Source of the DNA: Sphingomonas piscis
Lineage (GTDB): Bacteria > Pseudomonadota > Alphaproteobacteria > Sphingomonadales > Sphingomonadaceae
DNA length: 64,000 bases
Assembly (NCBI RefSeq): GCF_011300455.1
Contig: NZ_CP049869.1
Location: 806,001-870,000 of the forward strand
Direction: 5' to 3'
The notes under the pieces are model-generated. The model did no database searches. It was not told the DNA's origin and was given only the letters and a program-made list of their open reading frames with translations. A program made the translations under genes and the position numbers. Below, piece by piece: positions 37,000-45,687 of the stretch (position 1 is the first letter of the stretch; each line of letters opens with the position of its first letter).

Positions 37000-37503
37000 A
37001 TGAGATTACTTATGTTACCGCCTCTGCTTGCCGTGGCGGCATGCGGCGGCCCCGATCCGGTAGCGCGCGAAGCCAACACTGCCGACGTTCCCCTGACCGT
37101 GAATGCGACCGCGCCGGGACCCCCGCCGGCCACCCCTGACGGAAGCCCCCCGCCCGCCAAAGCGAAGCCGGCCGGTGGCAATGAAACGGAAGCGACGGCG
37201 GTGACGACCATCCCGGCGTTCCTGCACGGCCGCTGGGGAATGACACCGCAGGACTGCACCTCGACTCGCGGGGATGCAAAGGGCCTTTTGGTGATCACTG
37301 CCGGTGAGCTTCGCTTCTATGAATCCCGGGCGGTCCCGGTCGGCAACCTCAACGGTAGCGATAACAGCTTTTCGGCAGACTATCGCTTCAACGGCGAGGG
37401 TCAGACCTGGACCAGCTTTGAGACGCTGCAACTTCAGCGTACAAGGTTGGTGAGAACCACCAGCAGTCCGATGGCGAGCTATACCTATGCGAAATGCAGC
37501 TAG
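37000..37503 (+). CDS. Uncharacterised proline-rich lipoprotein
   Basis: A 167-residue protein with lipobox AVAAC (C15). A low-complexity Pro/Ala/Thr linker (about 35-65) joins it to a small C-terminal domain, FLHGRWGMTPQDCTSTRGDAKGLL...YTYAKCS, with two cysteines that could pair. I do not know the family. It sits between mmsA and isobutyryl-CoA dehydrogenase, overlapping the next small lipoprotein gene by 17 bases. Confidence 0.65.
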   Translation: MRLLMLPPLLAVAACGGPDPVAREANTADVPLTVNATAPGPPPATPDGSPPPAKAKPAGGNETEATAVTTIPAFLHGRWGMTPQDCTSTRGDAKGLLVITAGELRFYESRAVPVGNLNGSDNSFSADYRFNGEGQTWTSFETLQLQRTRLVRTTSSPMASYTYAKCS

Positions 37504-37714
37504 CATCACCCTTCTCCTGATCGGCGCGGCCGTACTGCCCGGGTGTCGCGCCGAGGTCGATCAACAGAACGGCAGCGCAGGCGCCCAGGTGAATGCCGGT
37601 GCGCAAGTCGATATCGACACCCTGCCGCCCGACGAGAGCGTCGCCACACCCTCTGACGATCTCGCCAACGGTGTCGACGACACCAACGACGGCGAGCCGG
37701 AGAACGGCTTCTAA
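37487..37714 (+). CDS. Small acidic lipoprotein
   Basis: A 75-residue protein with a signal and lipobox LPGC (C20), then a short Asp/Asn/Gly-rich disordered tail that is strongly acidic. It has no recognised domain. It overlaps the preceding lipoprotein gene by 17 bases, in a different frame, and precedes the acyl-CoA dehydrogenase by 43 bases. Confidence 0.55.
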   Translation: MRNAASITLLLIGAAVLPGCRAEVDQQNGSAGAQVNAGAQVDIDTLPPDESVATPSDDLANGVDDTNDGEPENGF

Positions 37715-37757
37715 GCCGGGGGTGGAACCGGCCGCTTCGCCAAGCTAGAGCGAGGCC

Positions 37758-38900
37758 ATGCACCAGTTCGAACTGACCGACGACCAACTCCAAATCCAGG
37801 AGATGGCCCAACGGTTCACGGCCGACGCAATCACGCCGTTCGCCGCCGAGTGGGACGAGAAGCACATCTTCCCACGTGACACGATCCGTGAGGCAGCGGA
37901 GCTCGGCTTCGGAGCCATCTATGTCAGCGAGGAAAGCGGTGGGATCGGCCTTGGGCGCCTCGAGTCCGCGCTGATCATGGAGGCGATGGCCTACGGCTGC
38001 CCGTCCACCAGCGCTTTCATCTCCATCCACAACATGGCGGCTTGGATGATCGACCGCTTCGGTGCGGACGAGCTCAAGCAGAAGTACCTGCCTTCCATGA
38101 TCACCATGGAGCGGATGGGCAGCTATTGCCTCACCGAGCCATCGTCCGGCTCCGATGCGGCAGCACTGAAGACCCGTGCCGTGCTCGACGGCGACCATTA
38201 TGTCGTTTCGGGTTCGAAGGCGTTCATTTCCGGCGGCGGCGAGAACGACATCTACGTCACCATGGTTCGCACCGGCGAGGATGGGCCAAAGGGCATCACC
38301 TGCCTGGTCATCGAAAAGGAGATGGCGGGCGTCAGCTTCGGCGCGCAGGAGAGAAAGCTCGGCTGGCATTCGCAACCCACGGCGCAGGTGAACTTCGACG
38401 AGGTTCGGGTACCCGTCGGGAACCGTGTCGGCGCCGAGGGCGAGGGCTTCCGCATCGCGATGATGGGGCTCGACGGCGGGCGGCTGAACATCGGCGCCTG
38501 TTCGCTTGGCGGCGCCCAGCGCTGCCTCGATGAGGCGATCCGCTACACTAAGGAGCGCAAGCAGTTCGGCACCGCCATCGCCGACTTCCAGAACACGCAG
38601 TTCACGCTCGCTGACATGGAGACGGAGCTCCAGGCTGCGCGCTGGCTCCTTTATGTCGCCGCGGCCAAGGTCACGGCCAACGCGCCCGACAAGACCAAGT
38701 TTGCGGCCATGGCCAAGCGGCTTGCGACCGATACGGGGTCCTCGGTGGTGGACCGGGCGCTGCAGCTGCACGGCGGCTACGGCTATCTACAGGATTACCC
38801 GGTCGAGCGCTTCTGGCGCGACCTTCGGGTTCATTCGATCCTCGAAGGCACCAACCAGGTCATGCGGATGATCGTCGGCCGGGACCTCACCCGCCAGTGA
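37758..38900 (+). CDS. Isobutyryl-CoA dehydrogenase (acyl-CoA dehydrogenase family)
   Basis: A 380-residue FAD enzyme oxidising isobutyryl-CoA to methacrylyl-CoA in valine catabolism. Seen: FAD and substrate motifs SYCLTEPSSGSDAAALKTRA and SGSKAFISGGGENDIYV, RLQ-type FGTAIADFQNTQFTLADM, GGYGYLQDYPVERFWRDLRV, and catalytic E363 in ILEGTNQVMRMIVGRDL. Assignment to isobutyryl-CoA and not another short acyl-CoA rests on the operon: mmsA upstream, hydrolase, hydratase and mmsB downstream. Its stop overlaps the next start by 4 bases. Confidence 0.9.
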   Translation: MHQFELTDDQLQIQEMAQRFTADAITPFAAEWDEKHIFPRDTIREAAELGFGAIYVSEESGGIGLGRLESALIMEAMAYGCPSTSAFISIHNMAAWMIDRFGADELKQKYLPSMITMERMGSYCLTEPSSGSDAAALKTRAVLDGDHYVVSGSKAFISGGGENDIYVTMVRTGEDGPKGITCLVIEKEMAGVSFGAQERKLGWHSQPTAQVNFDEVRVPVGNRVGAEGEGFRIAMMGLDGGRLNIGACSLGGAQRCLDEAIRYTKERKQFGTAIADFQNTQFTLADMETELQAARWLLYVAAAKVTANAPDKTKFAAMAKRLATDTGSSVVDRALQLHGGYGYLQDYPVERFWRDLRVHSILEGTNQVMRMIVGRDLTRQ

Positions 38901-39952
38901 CCAGCGACATCATCATCGAGCAACAGGGCAGCCTCGGACGAATCCGCCTCAACCGCCCCGGAGCCATTCACGCGCTTACCCGCGAGATGTGCGAGGCGAT
39001 GTCTGCGGCGCTGCTGGGCTGGCGCGAGGACGGCAACGTTCAGGCAGTGTTGATCGACCATGCGGAGGGCCGCGGCTTCTGCGCCGGCGGCGATGTCGTC
39101 ATGCTGGCCAATAGCGGCGCATCCGACGGTCAAGAAGCACGCGATTTCTTCGAAGCGGAGTACCGGCTCAACCACCTGCTGTTCACCTACCCCAAGCCGA
39201 CCATCGTCATCATGGACGGGATCACGATGGGCGGCGGTGTCGGCATTTCGCTGCCCTGCGAGTATCGGATCGCGACGGAGAATACGCGGTTCGCCATGCC
39301 GGAGACGGCGATTGGCTTGTTCCCGGACGTGGGCGGCGGATGGCACCTGTCGCGGCTGCCGGGCCGGCTGGGCCAGTTCATTGCATTGACAGGCGCTCGG
39401 CTGGACGGCGCCGAATGCCTCTACCTCGGCTTCGCCAATCATTATGTCGAGCAGGCCTCGCTGGAGGACATGGTGGAGCGGCTCGCCAAGACGCCGACCC
39501 GGGCCAAGGGCGCGATCGGCGCCTTTGCGGGAACTGTTCCCGACGGGCGGCTCGAGCAAAACCTTGCGGTGATCGCCCGCACTTTCGCGTCCGATCGGTT
39601 CGAGGACATTCTTGATGCGCTCGAGGCCGAACAGAGCGACTGGGCCGAAACGGAGCTGATCACGCTGCGCAGCAAGAGCCCGCTTTCCTGCAAGGTATCG
39701 CTCCGCCTACTCGCCGAGGGTGCGGACCGCGCCAGCTTCGAAGACGAAATGCGGGCGGAATATGCGCTCGCCGCGAACGTCGTCCGCACCCCCGACTTCG
39801 TGGAGGGCGTCCGCGCGCTCCTGATCGACAAGACCAACGATCCGCAGTGGCGACCAGCCACGCCCGAGGAGGTCACGGACGAGATGGTCGACACCCTGTT
39901 CAAACCGCTGCCGGTCGAAGAGCAGTGGGAGCCTTTCGGAGGGAGCCGCTGA
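38897..39952 (+). CDS. 3-hydroxyisobutyryl-CoA hydrolase (crotonase fold)
   Basis: A 351-residue crotonase-fold protein of the HIBCH branch, longer than simple hydratases. It shows [60 protein letters not shown] and the C-terminal [19 protein letters not shown] that marks HIBCH proteins. It frees 3-hydroxyisobutyrate from its CoA ester in valine breakdown. The GTG start overlaps the dehydrogenase stop (GTGA). A bare enoyl-CoA hydratase is the alternative but the length and tail argue against it. Confidence 0.9.
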   Translation: MTSDIIIEQQGSLGRIRLNRPGAIHALTREMCEAMSAALLGWREDGNVQAVLIDHAEGRGFCAGGDVVMLANSGASDGQEARDFFEAEYRLNHLLFTYPKPTIVIMDGITMGGGVGISLPCEYRIATENTRFAMPETAIGLFPDVGGGWHLSRLPGRLGQFIALTGARLDGAECLYLGFANHYVEQASLEDMVERLAKTPTRAKGAIGAFAGTVPDGRLEQNLAVIARTFASDRFEDILDALEAEQSDWAETELITLRSKSPLSCKVSLRLLAEGADRASFEDEMRAEYALAANVVRTPDFVEGVRALLIDKTNDPQWRPATPEEVTDEMVDTLFKPLPVEEQWEPFGGSR

Positions 39953-40728
39953 TGGCCGACTACAACACGATCCTGGTCGAGCAGCGCGATGCCGTGACCC
40001 TGGTCACGCTCAACCGCCCTCATGCGCTCAATGCGCTCAACAGCGAGGTGCTGAGTGAGCTGATTGCCGCCTTCACTGCCTACGATGACGATCCTTCACA
40101 GCGCTGCCTGGTCCTGACCGGCTCAGAAAAGGCATTCGCCGCGGGTGCCGACATCAAGGAGATGCAGGCGCAGGGCTTCGCCGACATGTACTCTTCCAAC
40201 TTCTTCGCCGGCTGGGAGCAGGTCACGGCGACGCGCAAACCGTGGATTGCGGCCGTATCCGGCTATGCGCTGGGCGGAGGCTGCGAAGTGGCCATGATGG
40301 CGGACTTCATCATCGCCGGCGATAACGCCAAATTTGGCCAGCCGGAGATCAAGCTTGGCGTGACGCCGGGAATGGGCGGGTCGCAGCGGCTCGCCTCGGC
40401 GATCGGCAAGTCCAAGGCGATGGAAATGTGCCTGACGGGTCGGATGATGGACGCGGCGGAAGCGGAGCGTGCCGGGCTGGTCGCCAGGGTCGTTCCCGCC
40501 TCCGACCTGGTGGAGGAAGCGCTTAAGACCGCCGCACAGATCGCTGCCATGCCGCCGCTCGCAGCCATCGCGGTCAAGGAAATGGTCAACACCGCCGAAG
40601 AGTTGCCATTGGAGCAGGGCATTCGCTTCGAACGCCGCCTGTTCCATGGCCTTTTCGGAACGGAGGACCAGAAAGAAGGCATGGCGGCGTTCGTGGAAAA
40701 GCGTCCTGGCAACTGGACCGGCCGCTAG
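39952..40728 (+). CDS. Enoyl-CoA hydratase (methacrylyl-CoA hydratase role likely)
   Basis: A 258-residue crotonase with the oxyanion-hole and catalytic glutamate motifs [12 protein letters not shown] and [42 protein letters not shown]; both hydratase glutamates appear present. It hydrates short enoyl-CoA esters. In this operon it most likely turns methacrylyl-CoA into 3-hydroxyisobutyryl-CoA, the step between the dehydrogenase and the hydrolase. Its ATG overlaps the previous stop by one base (TGATG). It may also serve general fatty-acid oxidation. Confidence 0.92.
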   Translation: MADYNTILVEQRDAVTLVTLNRPHALNALNSEVLSELIAAFTAYDDDPSQRCLVLTGSEKAFAAGADIKEMQAQGFADMYSSNFFAGWEQVTATRKPWIAAVSGYALGGGCEVAMMADFIIAGDNAKFGQPEIKLGVTPGMGGSQRLASAIGKSKAMEMCLTGRMMDAAEAERAGLVARVVPASDLVEEALKTAAQIAAMPPLAAIAVKEMVNTAEELPLEQGIRFERRLFHGLFGTEDQKEGMAAFVEKRPGNWTGR

Positions 40729-40742
40729 GGGTTCAGCTCAGC

Positions 40743-41639
40743 ATGGCACGCGTCGCATTCATCGGATTGGGTCACATGGGCGGCGGAATGGCGCCCAATC
40801 TCGCAAAGGCGGGTCACGAGGTTCGCGCCTTCGACCTCAACGCAGACGCGCTGAGCCGTGCTGTCGAGCGAGGCTGCACTGCCGCCGATGACGCGACCAC
40901 GGTGTGCCAGGACGCGGACGTCGTCATCACCATGCTTCCGGCGGGCAAGCATGTGGAGGACGTATTCCACAAGTCGGTGTTCACCTCCGCCGCCAAGGGC
41001 ACGCTGCTGATCGATTGCTCCACCATCGACGTTGCGACGGCCCGCAAGCTGAGCGACGAAGCGGCATTTGCCGGCCTCACAATGGTCGATGCGCCGGTCT
41101 CGGGTGGCATTGCCGCGGCGGAAGGCGGCACGCTGACCTTCATGGTCGGCGGCTCCGACGACGGGTTCGAGCGAGCCCGACCTCTGCTCGAGGCGATGGG
41201 CAAGGCGGTGATCCATGCCGGCGGCCCCGGCTCCGGTCAGGCCGCGAAGATCTGCAACAACATGCTACTCGGCGCCACCATGGCGGCGACATGCGAGACG
41301 TTCGTCCTGGCGCAGAAGCTCGGCCTCGACGCCCAAACTTTCTTCGACATCAGCTCGAAAGCGTCGGGCCAGAGCTGGTCGATGACGAGCTATTGCCCCG
41401 TCCCCGGCGTCGGCCCGGAAACTCCCGCCGACCGCGGCTATGAAGGCGGCTTCGCGGCGGCACTGATGCTGAAGGACCTGAAACTGGCGCACGAAGCGGC
41501 GGAGGCGGTCGGCGCCTTCACGCCCATGGGCGCGGAGGCAGAAGAACTTTACGGCCGCTTCGTCGACCAGGGCGGCGGCACGAAGGATTTTTCGGCGCTC
41601 ATCAAGCTCATTGACGATAGCTGGACGAAGCCGGAATAA
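40743..41639 (+). CDS. mmsB: 3-hydroxyisobutyrate dehydrogenase
   Basis: A 298-residue NAD-dependent dehydrogenase converting 3-hydroxyisobutyrate to methylmalonate semialdehyde, the substrate of MmsA. Seen: N-terminal FIGLGHMGGGMAPNLAKAGH Rossmann motif, DAPVSGGIAAAEGGTLTFMVGG, catalytic Lys in GSGQAAKICNNMLL, and GGFAAALMLKDLKLAHEAA. It ends the valine cluster, so all steps from isobutyryl-CoA to propionyl-CoA are encoded between 35.4 and 41.6 kb. Confidence 0.94.
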   Translation: MARVAFIGLGHMGGGMAPNLAKAGHEVRAFDLNADALSRAVERGCTAADDATTVCQDADVVITMLPAGKHVEDVFHKSVFTSAAKGTLLIDCSTIDVATARKLSDEAAFAGLTMVDAPVSGGIAAAEGGTLTFMVGGSDDGFERARPLLEAMGKAVIHAGGPGSGQAAKICNNMLLGATMAATCETFVLAQKLGLDAQTFFDISSKASGQSWSMTSYCPVPGVGPETPADRGYEGGFAAALMLKDLKLAHEAAEAVGAFTPMGAEAEELYGRFVDQGGGTKDFSALIKLIDDSWTKPE

Positions 41640-41670
41640 GGTGCGCGACACGGTTCAGGAGACCTCACGA

Positions 41671-42216
41671 ATGCAACGACTGCTCATTGCCGCTGCGTCC
41701 TTCGCTTTACTCGCCGGTTGCAACAGCCAAGCCGACGGCAACGAGGTTCTGAACGAGGCGAATGCTAGCGGCGAGGCGGCCAGTGCGACGGTCGAGAATT
41801 CGGTCGCCGCATCAAGCGCCACACCGCTTCAGAAAGAGCAGGCGCTGGCTCTGATGAAGGAGCGTCACGAAAATTACGAAAAGATCGGCAAGGCGATGCG
41901 GGCAGCCAAGAAGTCGTTGGACGGCAACGACGTGGCAGGTGTCCGCGAAGCTGCGGCAACGATCAACGAATTGGCTCCAAAGGCGGCCACCTGGTTCCCG
42001 GCTGGTACCGGCCCCGACATCGGCAAGACCGACGCGAAAGCGGAGATTTGGCAGCAGCCGGAGGTATTCGCCAAGGACATGGCCAATCTTCGGGACGCAG
42101 CCTCTGCTTTCAATCAGGCGGCACAGGGCAGCGACATCGGCGCCATGACAGCCGCCCACGCCAAGCTCGGCGGCACCTGCAAGAGCTGCCATGAGCGCTT
42201 CAAAGAACGCGATTAA
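41671..42216 (+). CDS. Cytochrome c, c'/c556-type lipoprotein
   Basis: A 181-residue protein with lipobox LLAGC (C17), a low-complexity Ala/Ser/Asn linker, and a four-helix cytochrome c' domain whose heme site C170-K-S-C173-H174 sits at the very C-terminus, as in c'/c556 proteins. The candidate axial ligand region is ALMKERHENYEKIGKAM. It would be a membrane-tethered electron carrier or gas-binding heme protein. The ATG at 41671 is chosen because it opens the lipoprotein signal. The next gene (cytochrome b561) overlaps it by 26 bases, so the two are likely redox partners. Confidence 0.88.
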   Translation: MQRLLIAAASFALLAGCNSQADGNEVLNEANASGEAASATVENSVAASSATPLQKEQALALMKERHENYEKIGKAMRAAKKSLDGNDVAGVREAAATINELAPKAATWFPAGTGPDIGKTDAKAEIWQQPEVFAKDMANLRDAASAFNQAAQGSDIGAMTAAHAKLGGTCKSCHERFKERD

Positions 42217-42892
42217 CGCTGCGGCGGACGGCGCTCTTGCAATCCCCGTCTGGGACCTGCCGATCCGCCTCTTCCATTGGTCGCTGGTCGGGCTGATCGG
42301 CTTTTCCTGGTGGTCGGCAGAAAACGACCGCATCGACCTCCATATCTGGTCGGGCATCGCCGTACTGACCCTGCTGATCTTCCGGTTCCTCTGGGGATTG
42401 GCCGGGAGTTCGACAGCGCGCTTCGGCTCCTTCGTGAAGGGCCCAGCGGTGCTTGCAACCTACCTCCGCTCGCCCCGCTCATGGTCCGCAGTGGGGCATA
42501 CGCCGCTAGGGGCCATCAGCGTGCTGGCACTTTTGTCGCTGCTTGCCATCCAAGTCGGACTTGGTCTCGTCATCGCGGACGAGGACGGGCTTTACGCTGG
42601 GCCGCTAGCCAACCTCGTAAGCTTCGACACGTCGGAAAGCGCACGCGAATGGCATGAAGGGCTCTTCAACGTGCTGATGGCGCTGATCGCGATGCATGTA
42701 ATCGCCGTCGTCAGCTATCGCCTGTTCTGGAAGAAGAAGCTGACCTCGGCAATGCTGACAGGCCGGACCATCGCGCCGGCGGGCACCTCGCCCATGCGGC
42801 CAGGCAAATGGTGGGTCGCACTGATCTGCCTCGCCATTTCGATAGGGATCGCGCGCTGGGTGATTGCCGGAGCCCCGCCGTTCGGGGGTTGA
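42191..42892 (+). CDS. Cytochrome b561 family membrane protein
   Basis: A 233-residue di-heme cytochrome b type protein. Four or five membrane helices carry histidines: VWDLPIRLFHWSLVGLIGFS, IDLHIWSGIAVLTLLIFRFLWG, ISVLALLSLLAIQVGLGLVI and WHEGLFNVLMALIAMHVIAVVSYR. The family acts as the membrane electron-transfer partner of cytochrome c or reductases. It overlaps the cytochrome c' gene by 26 bases. The electron donor and acceptor are not evident. Confidence 0.9.
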   Translation: MSASKNAINAAADGALAIPVWDLPIRLFHWSLVGLIGFSWWSAENDRIDLHIWSGIAVLTLLIFRFLWGLAGSSTARFGSFVKGPAVLATYLRSPRSWSAVGHTPLGAISVLALLSLLAIQVGLGLVIADEDGLYAGPLANLVSFDTSESAREWHEGLFNVLMALIAMHVIAVVSYRLFWKKKLTSAMLTGRTIAPAGTSPMRPGKWWVALICLAISIGIARWVIAGAPPFGG

Positions 42893-42926
42893 TAGCCGGT
42901 CCCTGCACGGCCACATGGGCGGCAAC

Positions 42927-43499
42927 ATGCTGATCCACACAGAAGCCACGCCTAATCCTGCGACTCGAAAGTTCCTGCCCGGCCAGACCGTCATGGAAGC
43001 GGGCAGCCGCGACTTCCCGGACGCGGCAAGCGCCGAGGCGTCGCCGCTTGCGGCCGCGCTCTTCACAAGCGGCATGGTGGAAGGCGTCTTCTACGGCCGG
43101 GACTTCATTTCCGTCACGGCGGCGGAGGCGGTCAGCTGGTCCGAACTGGAGCCCTTGGTTCTGGAGACGTTGCTCGACCATTTCGTCAGCGGCACGCCCC
43201 TGTTCGCCCCCGGCACGGCTGCTGGCATACAAATCAGCGACGATCCGGCCTTCGACGAAGACCCGGCCGATGCCGACATCATCGACCAGATAAAGGACCT
43301 GATCGAAACGCGGGTCCGCCCCGCGGTCGCGCAGGACGGCGGCGATATCGTCTACCGCGGCTACAAGGACGGGCGGCTGTTCCTGGCGATGCAGGGCGCC
43401 TGCTCTGGCTGTCCCTCCTCCACCGTCACGTTGAAAAATGGGATCGAGAGCCTGATCCGTCATTATGTTCCCGAAGTGGAGTCGGTGGAAGCGGTCTAG
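42927..43499 (+). CDS. nfuA: NifU/NfuA-type Fe-S cluster carrier
   Basis: A 190-residue protein with an Nfu N-terminal domain (MLIHTEATPNPATRKFLPG, about 1-85) and a C-terminal NifU-like domain with the cluster-binding CSGC in MQGACSGCPSSTVTLKNGIE. It carries and delivers 4Fe-4S clusters to apo-proteins. The ATG at 42927 matches the conserved family start; a longer frame overlaps the cytochrome b561 gene. Just downstream are tsaB and rimI, a common alphaproteobacterial order. Confidence 0.94.
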   Translation: MLIHTEATPNPATRKFLPGQTVMEAGSRDFPDAASAEASPLAAALFTSGMVEGVFYGRDFISVTAAEAVSWSELEPLVLETLLDHFVSGTPLFAPGTAAGIQISDDPAFDEDPADADIIDQIKDLIETRVRPAVAQDGGDIVYRGYKDGRLFLAMQGACSGCPSSTVTLKNGIESLIRHYVPEVESVEAV

Positions 43500-43567
43500 C
43501 CGCGCCACTATTCGCTTGCTTGGCGCCGCACGCTGTGGCCCAATCCGGAGCGAAGGACGAACTTCGC

Positions 43568-44164
43568 ATGATCCTCGCCATCGACACGTCCAGCGCCGCC
43601 TGCACCGCCGCCTTGTTCGACGGCGACACGTGCATTGGCACCCGCGACGAGGTGATCGGTAGAGGCCATAGCGAACGGTTGGTCCCGATGATCGCCGAGT
43701 TGCTCGATGGCCGCCGGGCGGAGCAGATCCTGGTGGGCGTCGGCCCGGGCAGCTTCACCGGCATCCGGGTTGGCATCGCCGCTGCGCACGGTCTGGCGAT
43801 TGGCTGGGGTGCCGAAGTTCTCGGCTTCTACTCGCTTGCACTCCTCGCCGCTTCGGCGCCCTTGCCGGTGGCCGTCGCGGTCAAAGGCGGTCACGGCGAG
43901 CTGTTCGTTCAACAATACCCGTCGCTGTCAGATCCCGGCGAGCTGCTCAACCTCACGCCCTCGGAGTCGGGCCGGGCCGTCTCATTGGAGCGGGTAATCG
44001 GCTCGGGTGCCGCCCTCCTGATTGAAGCGCGCGGGCGCGGCGAGAGTATCGACGCTCTACTGTCGGCGCGCCATGCGTTATCGCTGCCGGAAGTACTGCG
44101 AACGCTGCCGCCGCGCCCGCTATACGCCCGCGCGCCCGATGCCAAATTGCCAACTGCAGCATGA
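43568..44164 (+). CDS. tsaB: tRNA threonylcarbamoyladenosine biosynthesis protein TsaB
   Basis: A 198-residue ASKHA-fold protein, a partner of TsaD in t6A37 tRNA modification. Seen: MILAIDTSSAACTAALFDGD at the start, RGHSERLVPMIAELLDG, and the hallmark VGVGPGSFTGIRVGIAAAHGLA. The ATG at 43568 matches the family start; 16 more in-frame codons upstream look non-coding. It overlaps rimI by 4 bases (ATGA). Confidence 0.95.
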   Translation: MILAIDTSSAACTAALFDGDTCIGTRDEVIGRGHSERLVPMIAELLDGRRAEQILVGVGPGSFTGIRVGIAAAHGLAIGWGAEVLGFYSLALLAASAPLPVAVAVKGGHGELFVQQYPSLSDPGELLNLTPSESGRAVSLERVIGSGAALLIEARGRGESIDALLSARHALSLPEVLRTLPPRPLYARAPDAKLPTAA

Positions 44165-44643
44165 TCGATCAGGCGCAGGAACTCCGAGACCTGCAAGTGG
44201 ACGAAGGCTCCGTACAGGACCTCGACGAGGTCATGGCGGTCATGAATGCAGCATTCGACATGGCATTCGGTGAGGCTTGGACAAGGGCACAATGTGCTGG
44301 AATTCTGCCTATGTCCGGTGTCAGCCTACGGATCGCGCGAACAGGGCCAACCGCAGTCGGCTTCTCTCTCTTCCGGATCGTGGCGGATGAGGCGGAACTT
44401 CTGCTCCTTGCCGTCGATCCGGCGCACGGTCGCAAGGGCATCGGACGAAGCCTTCTTGAAGACTTCGTGGCCTCATCGAAAGCTCGGGGCGCCTCGAAAG
44501 TTCATTTAGAAGTACGCGCGAATAATCAAGCAATTCAATTGTATAATAGTGCCGACTTCGTTCCGGTGGGCCGTCGGGCTAATTACTATACTGGCGCAGA
44601 CGGCTCTCGTTTCGACGCGCTGACTTTGGCTCGTCCGATCTGA
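44161..44643 (+). CDS. rimI: GNAT N-acetyltransferase, RimI family
   Basis: A 160-residue acetyltransferase with the acetyl-CoA binding motif AVDPAHGRKGIGRSLLEDF and the RimI-like VHLEVRANNQAIQLYNSADFVPVGRRANYY. RimI acetylates the N-terminal alanine of ribosomal protein S18, and in many bacteria it lies next to tsaB as here. The ATGA overlap with tsaB implies coupled translation. The 3' part (44500-44590) is AT-richer than its neighbours. Confidence 0.92.
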   Translation: MIDQAQELRDLQVDEGSVQDLDEVMAVMNAAFDMAFGEAWTRAQCAGILPMSGVSLRIARTGPTAVGFSLFRIVADEAELLLLAVDPAHGRKGIGRSLLEDFVASSKARGASKVHLEVRANNQAIQLYNSADFVPVGRRANYYTGADGSRFDALTLARPI

Positions 44644-44648
44644 AGAGG

Positions 44649-44695
44649 TCAGGTAGCTACCTGAAGTTGCACTTTGCTAGCGACGGGCATATCCA
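44649..44695 (+). promoter_or_regulatory. Palindrome and promoter candidate upstream of mucR
   Basis: TCAGGTAGCTACCTGA (44649-44664) is a perfect 16-bp palindrome. Two bases later comes TTGCAC (44667-44672), then after 17 bases TATCCA (44690-44695), a plausible promoter for the MucR-like gene starting at 44752. The palindrome directly upstream of the -35 could bind a dimeric regulator; which one is unknown. Confidence 0.45.
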
Positions 44696-44751
44696 GTAGT
44701 GATGGCGTTTGCCGAAGCGCCACCCCTTTGCTCGGAATCAGGACATCAACA

Positions 44752-45189
44752 ATGGCCGAAGATCAGGTTGTCGACGACACCTTGCTGACCCTCACCGCGG
44801 ACATCGTCGCGGCACATGTCAGCAACAATAGCGTCGCCGTTAATGATTTGCCCAATCTCATCCAGAATGTGCACGGCGCCCTCAGCGAAATATCGGGCAA
44901 GCCGTCGGCTCCGGAAGCGAAGCCGGAACCCAAGGTGCCGGTGCGCTCGTCCATCAAGCCGGACTATATCGTCTGCCTTGAAGACGGAAAGAAGCTGAAG
45001 ATGCTGAAGCGGCACCTGATGACTCATTATCAGATGACGCCTGACCAATACCGTCAGAAGTGGGGCCTCGCCGCCGATTATCCGATGGTTGCGCCCAATT
45101 ATGCGGAACAGCGGCGATCACTCGCCAAATCGATCGGGCTCGGGACCACGCGCCGCCGCACGCGCGGCTCGGGCAAGTCCAAGGCCTGA
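44752..45189 (+). CDS. mucR: Ros/MucR-family transcriptional regulator
   Basis: A 145-residue zinc-finger-like regulator. The N-terminal helical part (LLTLTADIVAAHVSNNSV) mediates oligomer formation in the family. The finger reads YIVCLEDGKKLKMLKRHLMTHY, where the second Cys of the classical C2H2 set is Asp (CLED), a substitution known in several Ros/MucR proteins. Then TPDQYRQKWGL and a basic tail. MucR proteins bind AT-rich DNA and control exopolysaccharide, motility and cell-cycle genes. The gene ends at its own strong terminator. Confidence 0.93.
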   Translation: MAEDQVVDDTLLTLTADIVAAHVSNNSVAVNDLPNLIQNVHGALSEISGKPSAPEAKPEPKVPVRSSIKPDYIVCLEDGKKLKMLKRHLMTHYQMTPDQYRQKWGLAADYPMVAPNYAEQRRSLAKSIGLGTTRRRTRGSGKSKA

Positions 45190-45196
45190 GAGTTAC

Positions 45197-45229
45197 AAGG
45201 GGACGCTATCGTGGCGTCCCCTTTTCTTT
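45197..45229 (+). terminator. Rho-independent terminator after mucR
   Basis: AAGGGGACGC (45197-45206) and GCGTCCCCTT (45214-45223) form a 10-bp stem with a 7-base loop, followed by TTTTCTTT. It is a strong intrinsic terminator 8 bases after the mucR stop, separating mucR from fur. Confidence 0.92.
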
Positions 45230-45264
45230 GACCCCGCGTCCGCATCTGCACTAACAACGACTCG

Positions 45265-45687
45265 ATGCATCGCAACATCGACATCGAGCGGCTCTGCGCG
45301 GACAAGGGCTTGCGGATTACGGAGCAGCGCAAGACCATTGCGCGCATCCTGTCCGAATCGGAAGATCATCCGGACGTCGAGACGTTGCATGAACGCGCAG
45401 CGGCCGTTGACCCCAGGATTTCCATCGCCACCGTATACCGGACCGTCCGCTTGTTCGAAGAAGCGGGGATCCTGGAACGGCATGAATTCGGCGACGGTCG
45501 CTCGCGCTACGAGGCCGCCTCCGATGAGCATCACGACCATCTGATCGACGTCGAGACCGGAAAGGTCATCGAGTTCGTGGATGAGGAGCTTGAGTTGCTC
45601 CAGCGGCGGATCGCCGAAAAGCTCGGCTTCCGCCTCGTGGACCATCGAATGGAATTGTACGGCGTCGCGCTTGACCGCAATCGATAG
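45265..45687 (+). CDS. fur: Ferric uptake regulator Fur
   Basis: A 140-residue Fur-family repressor. Winged helix GLRITEQRKTIARIL...ISIATVYRTVRLFEEAGIL, metal site SDEHHDHLIDVETGKVIEF, and dimer helix. The structural CXXC pairs of E. coli Fur are absent, which is usual for alphaproteobacterial Fur/Mur proteins; Mn or Fe sensing cannot be told apart from sequence. The ATG at 45265 lacks an evident ribosome site. It is followed by plsC and miaB, a conserved alphaproteobacterial order. Confidence 0.94.
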   Translation: MHRNIDIERLCADKGLRITEQRKTIARILSESEDHPDVETLHERAAAVDPRISIATVYRTVRLFEEAGILERHEFGDGRSRYEAASDEHHDHLIDVETGKVIEFVDEELELLQRRIAEKLGFRLVDHRMELYGVALDRNR

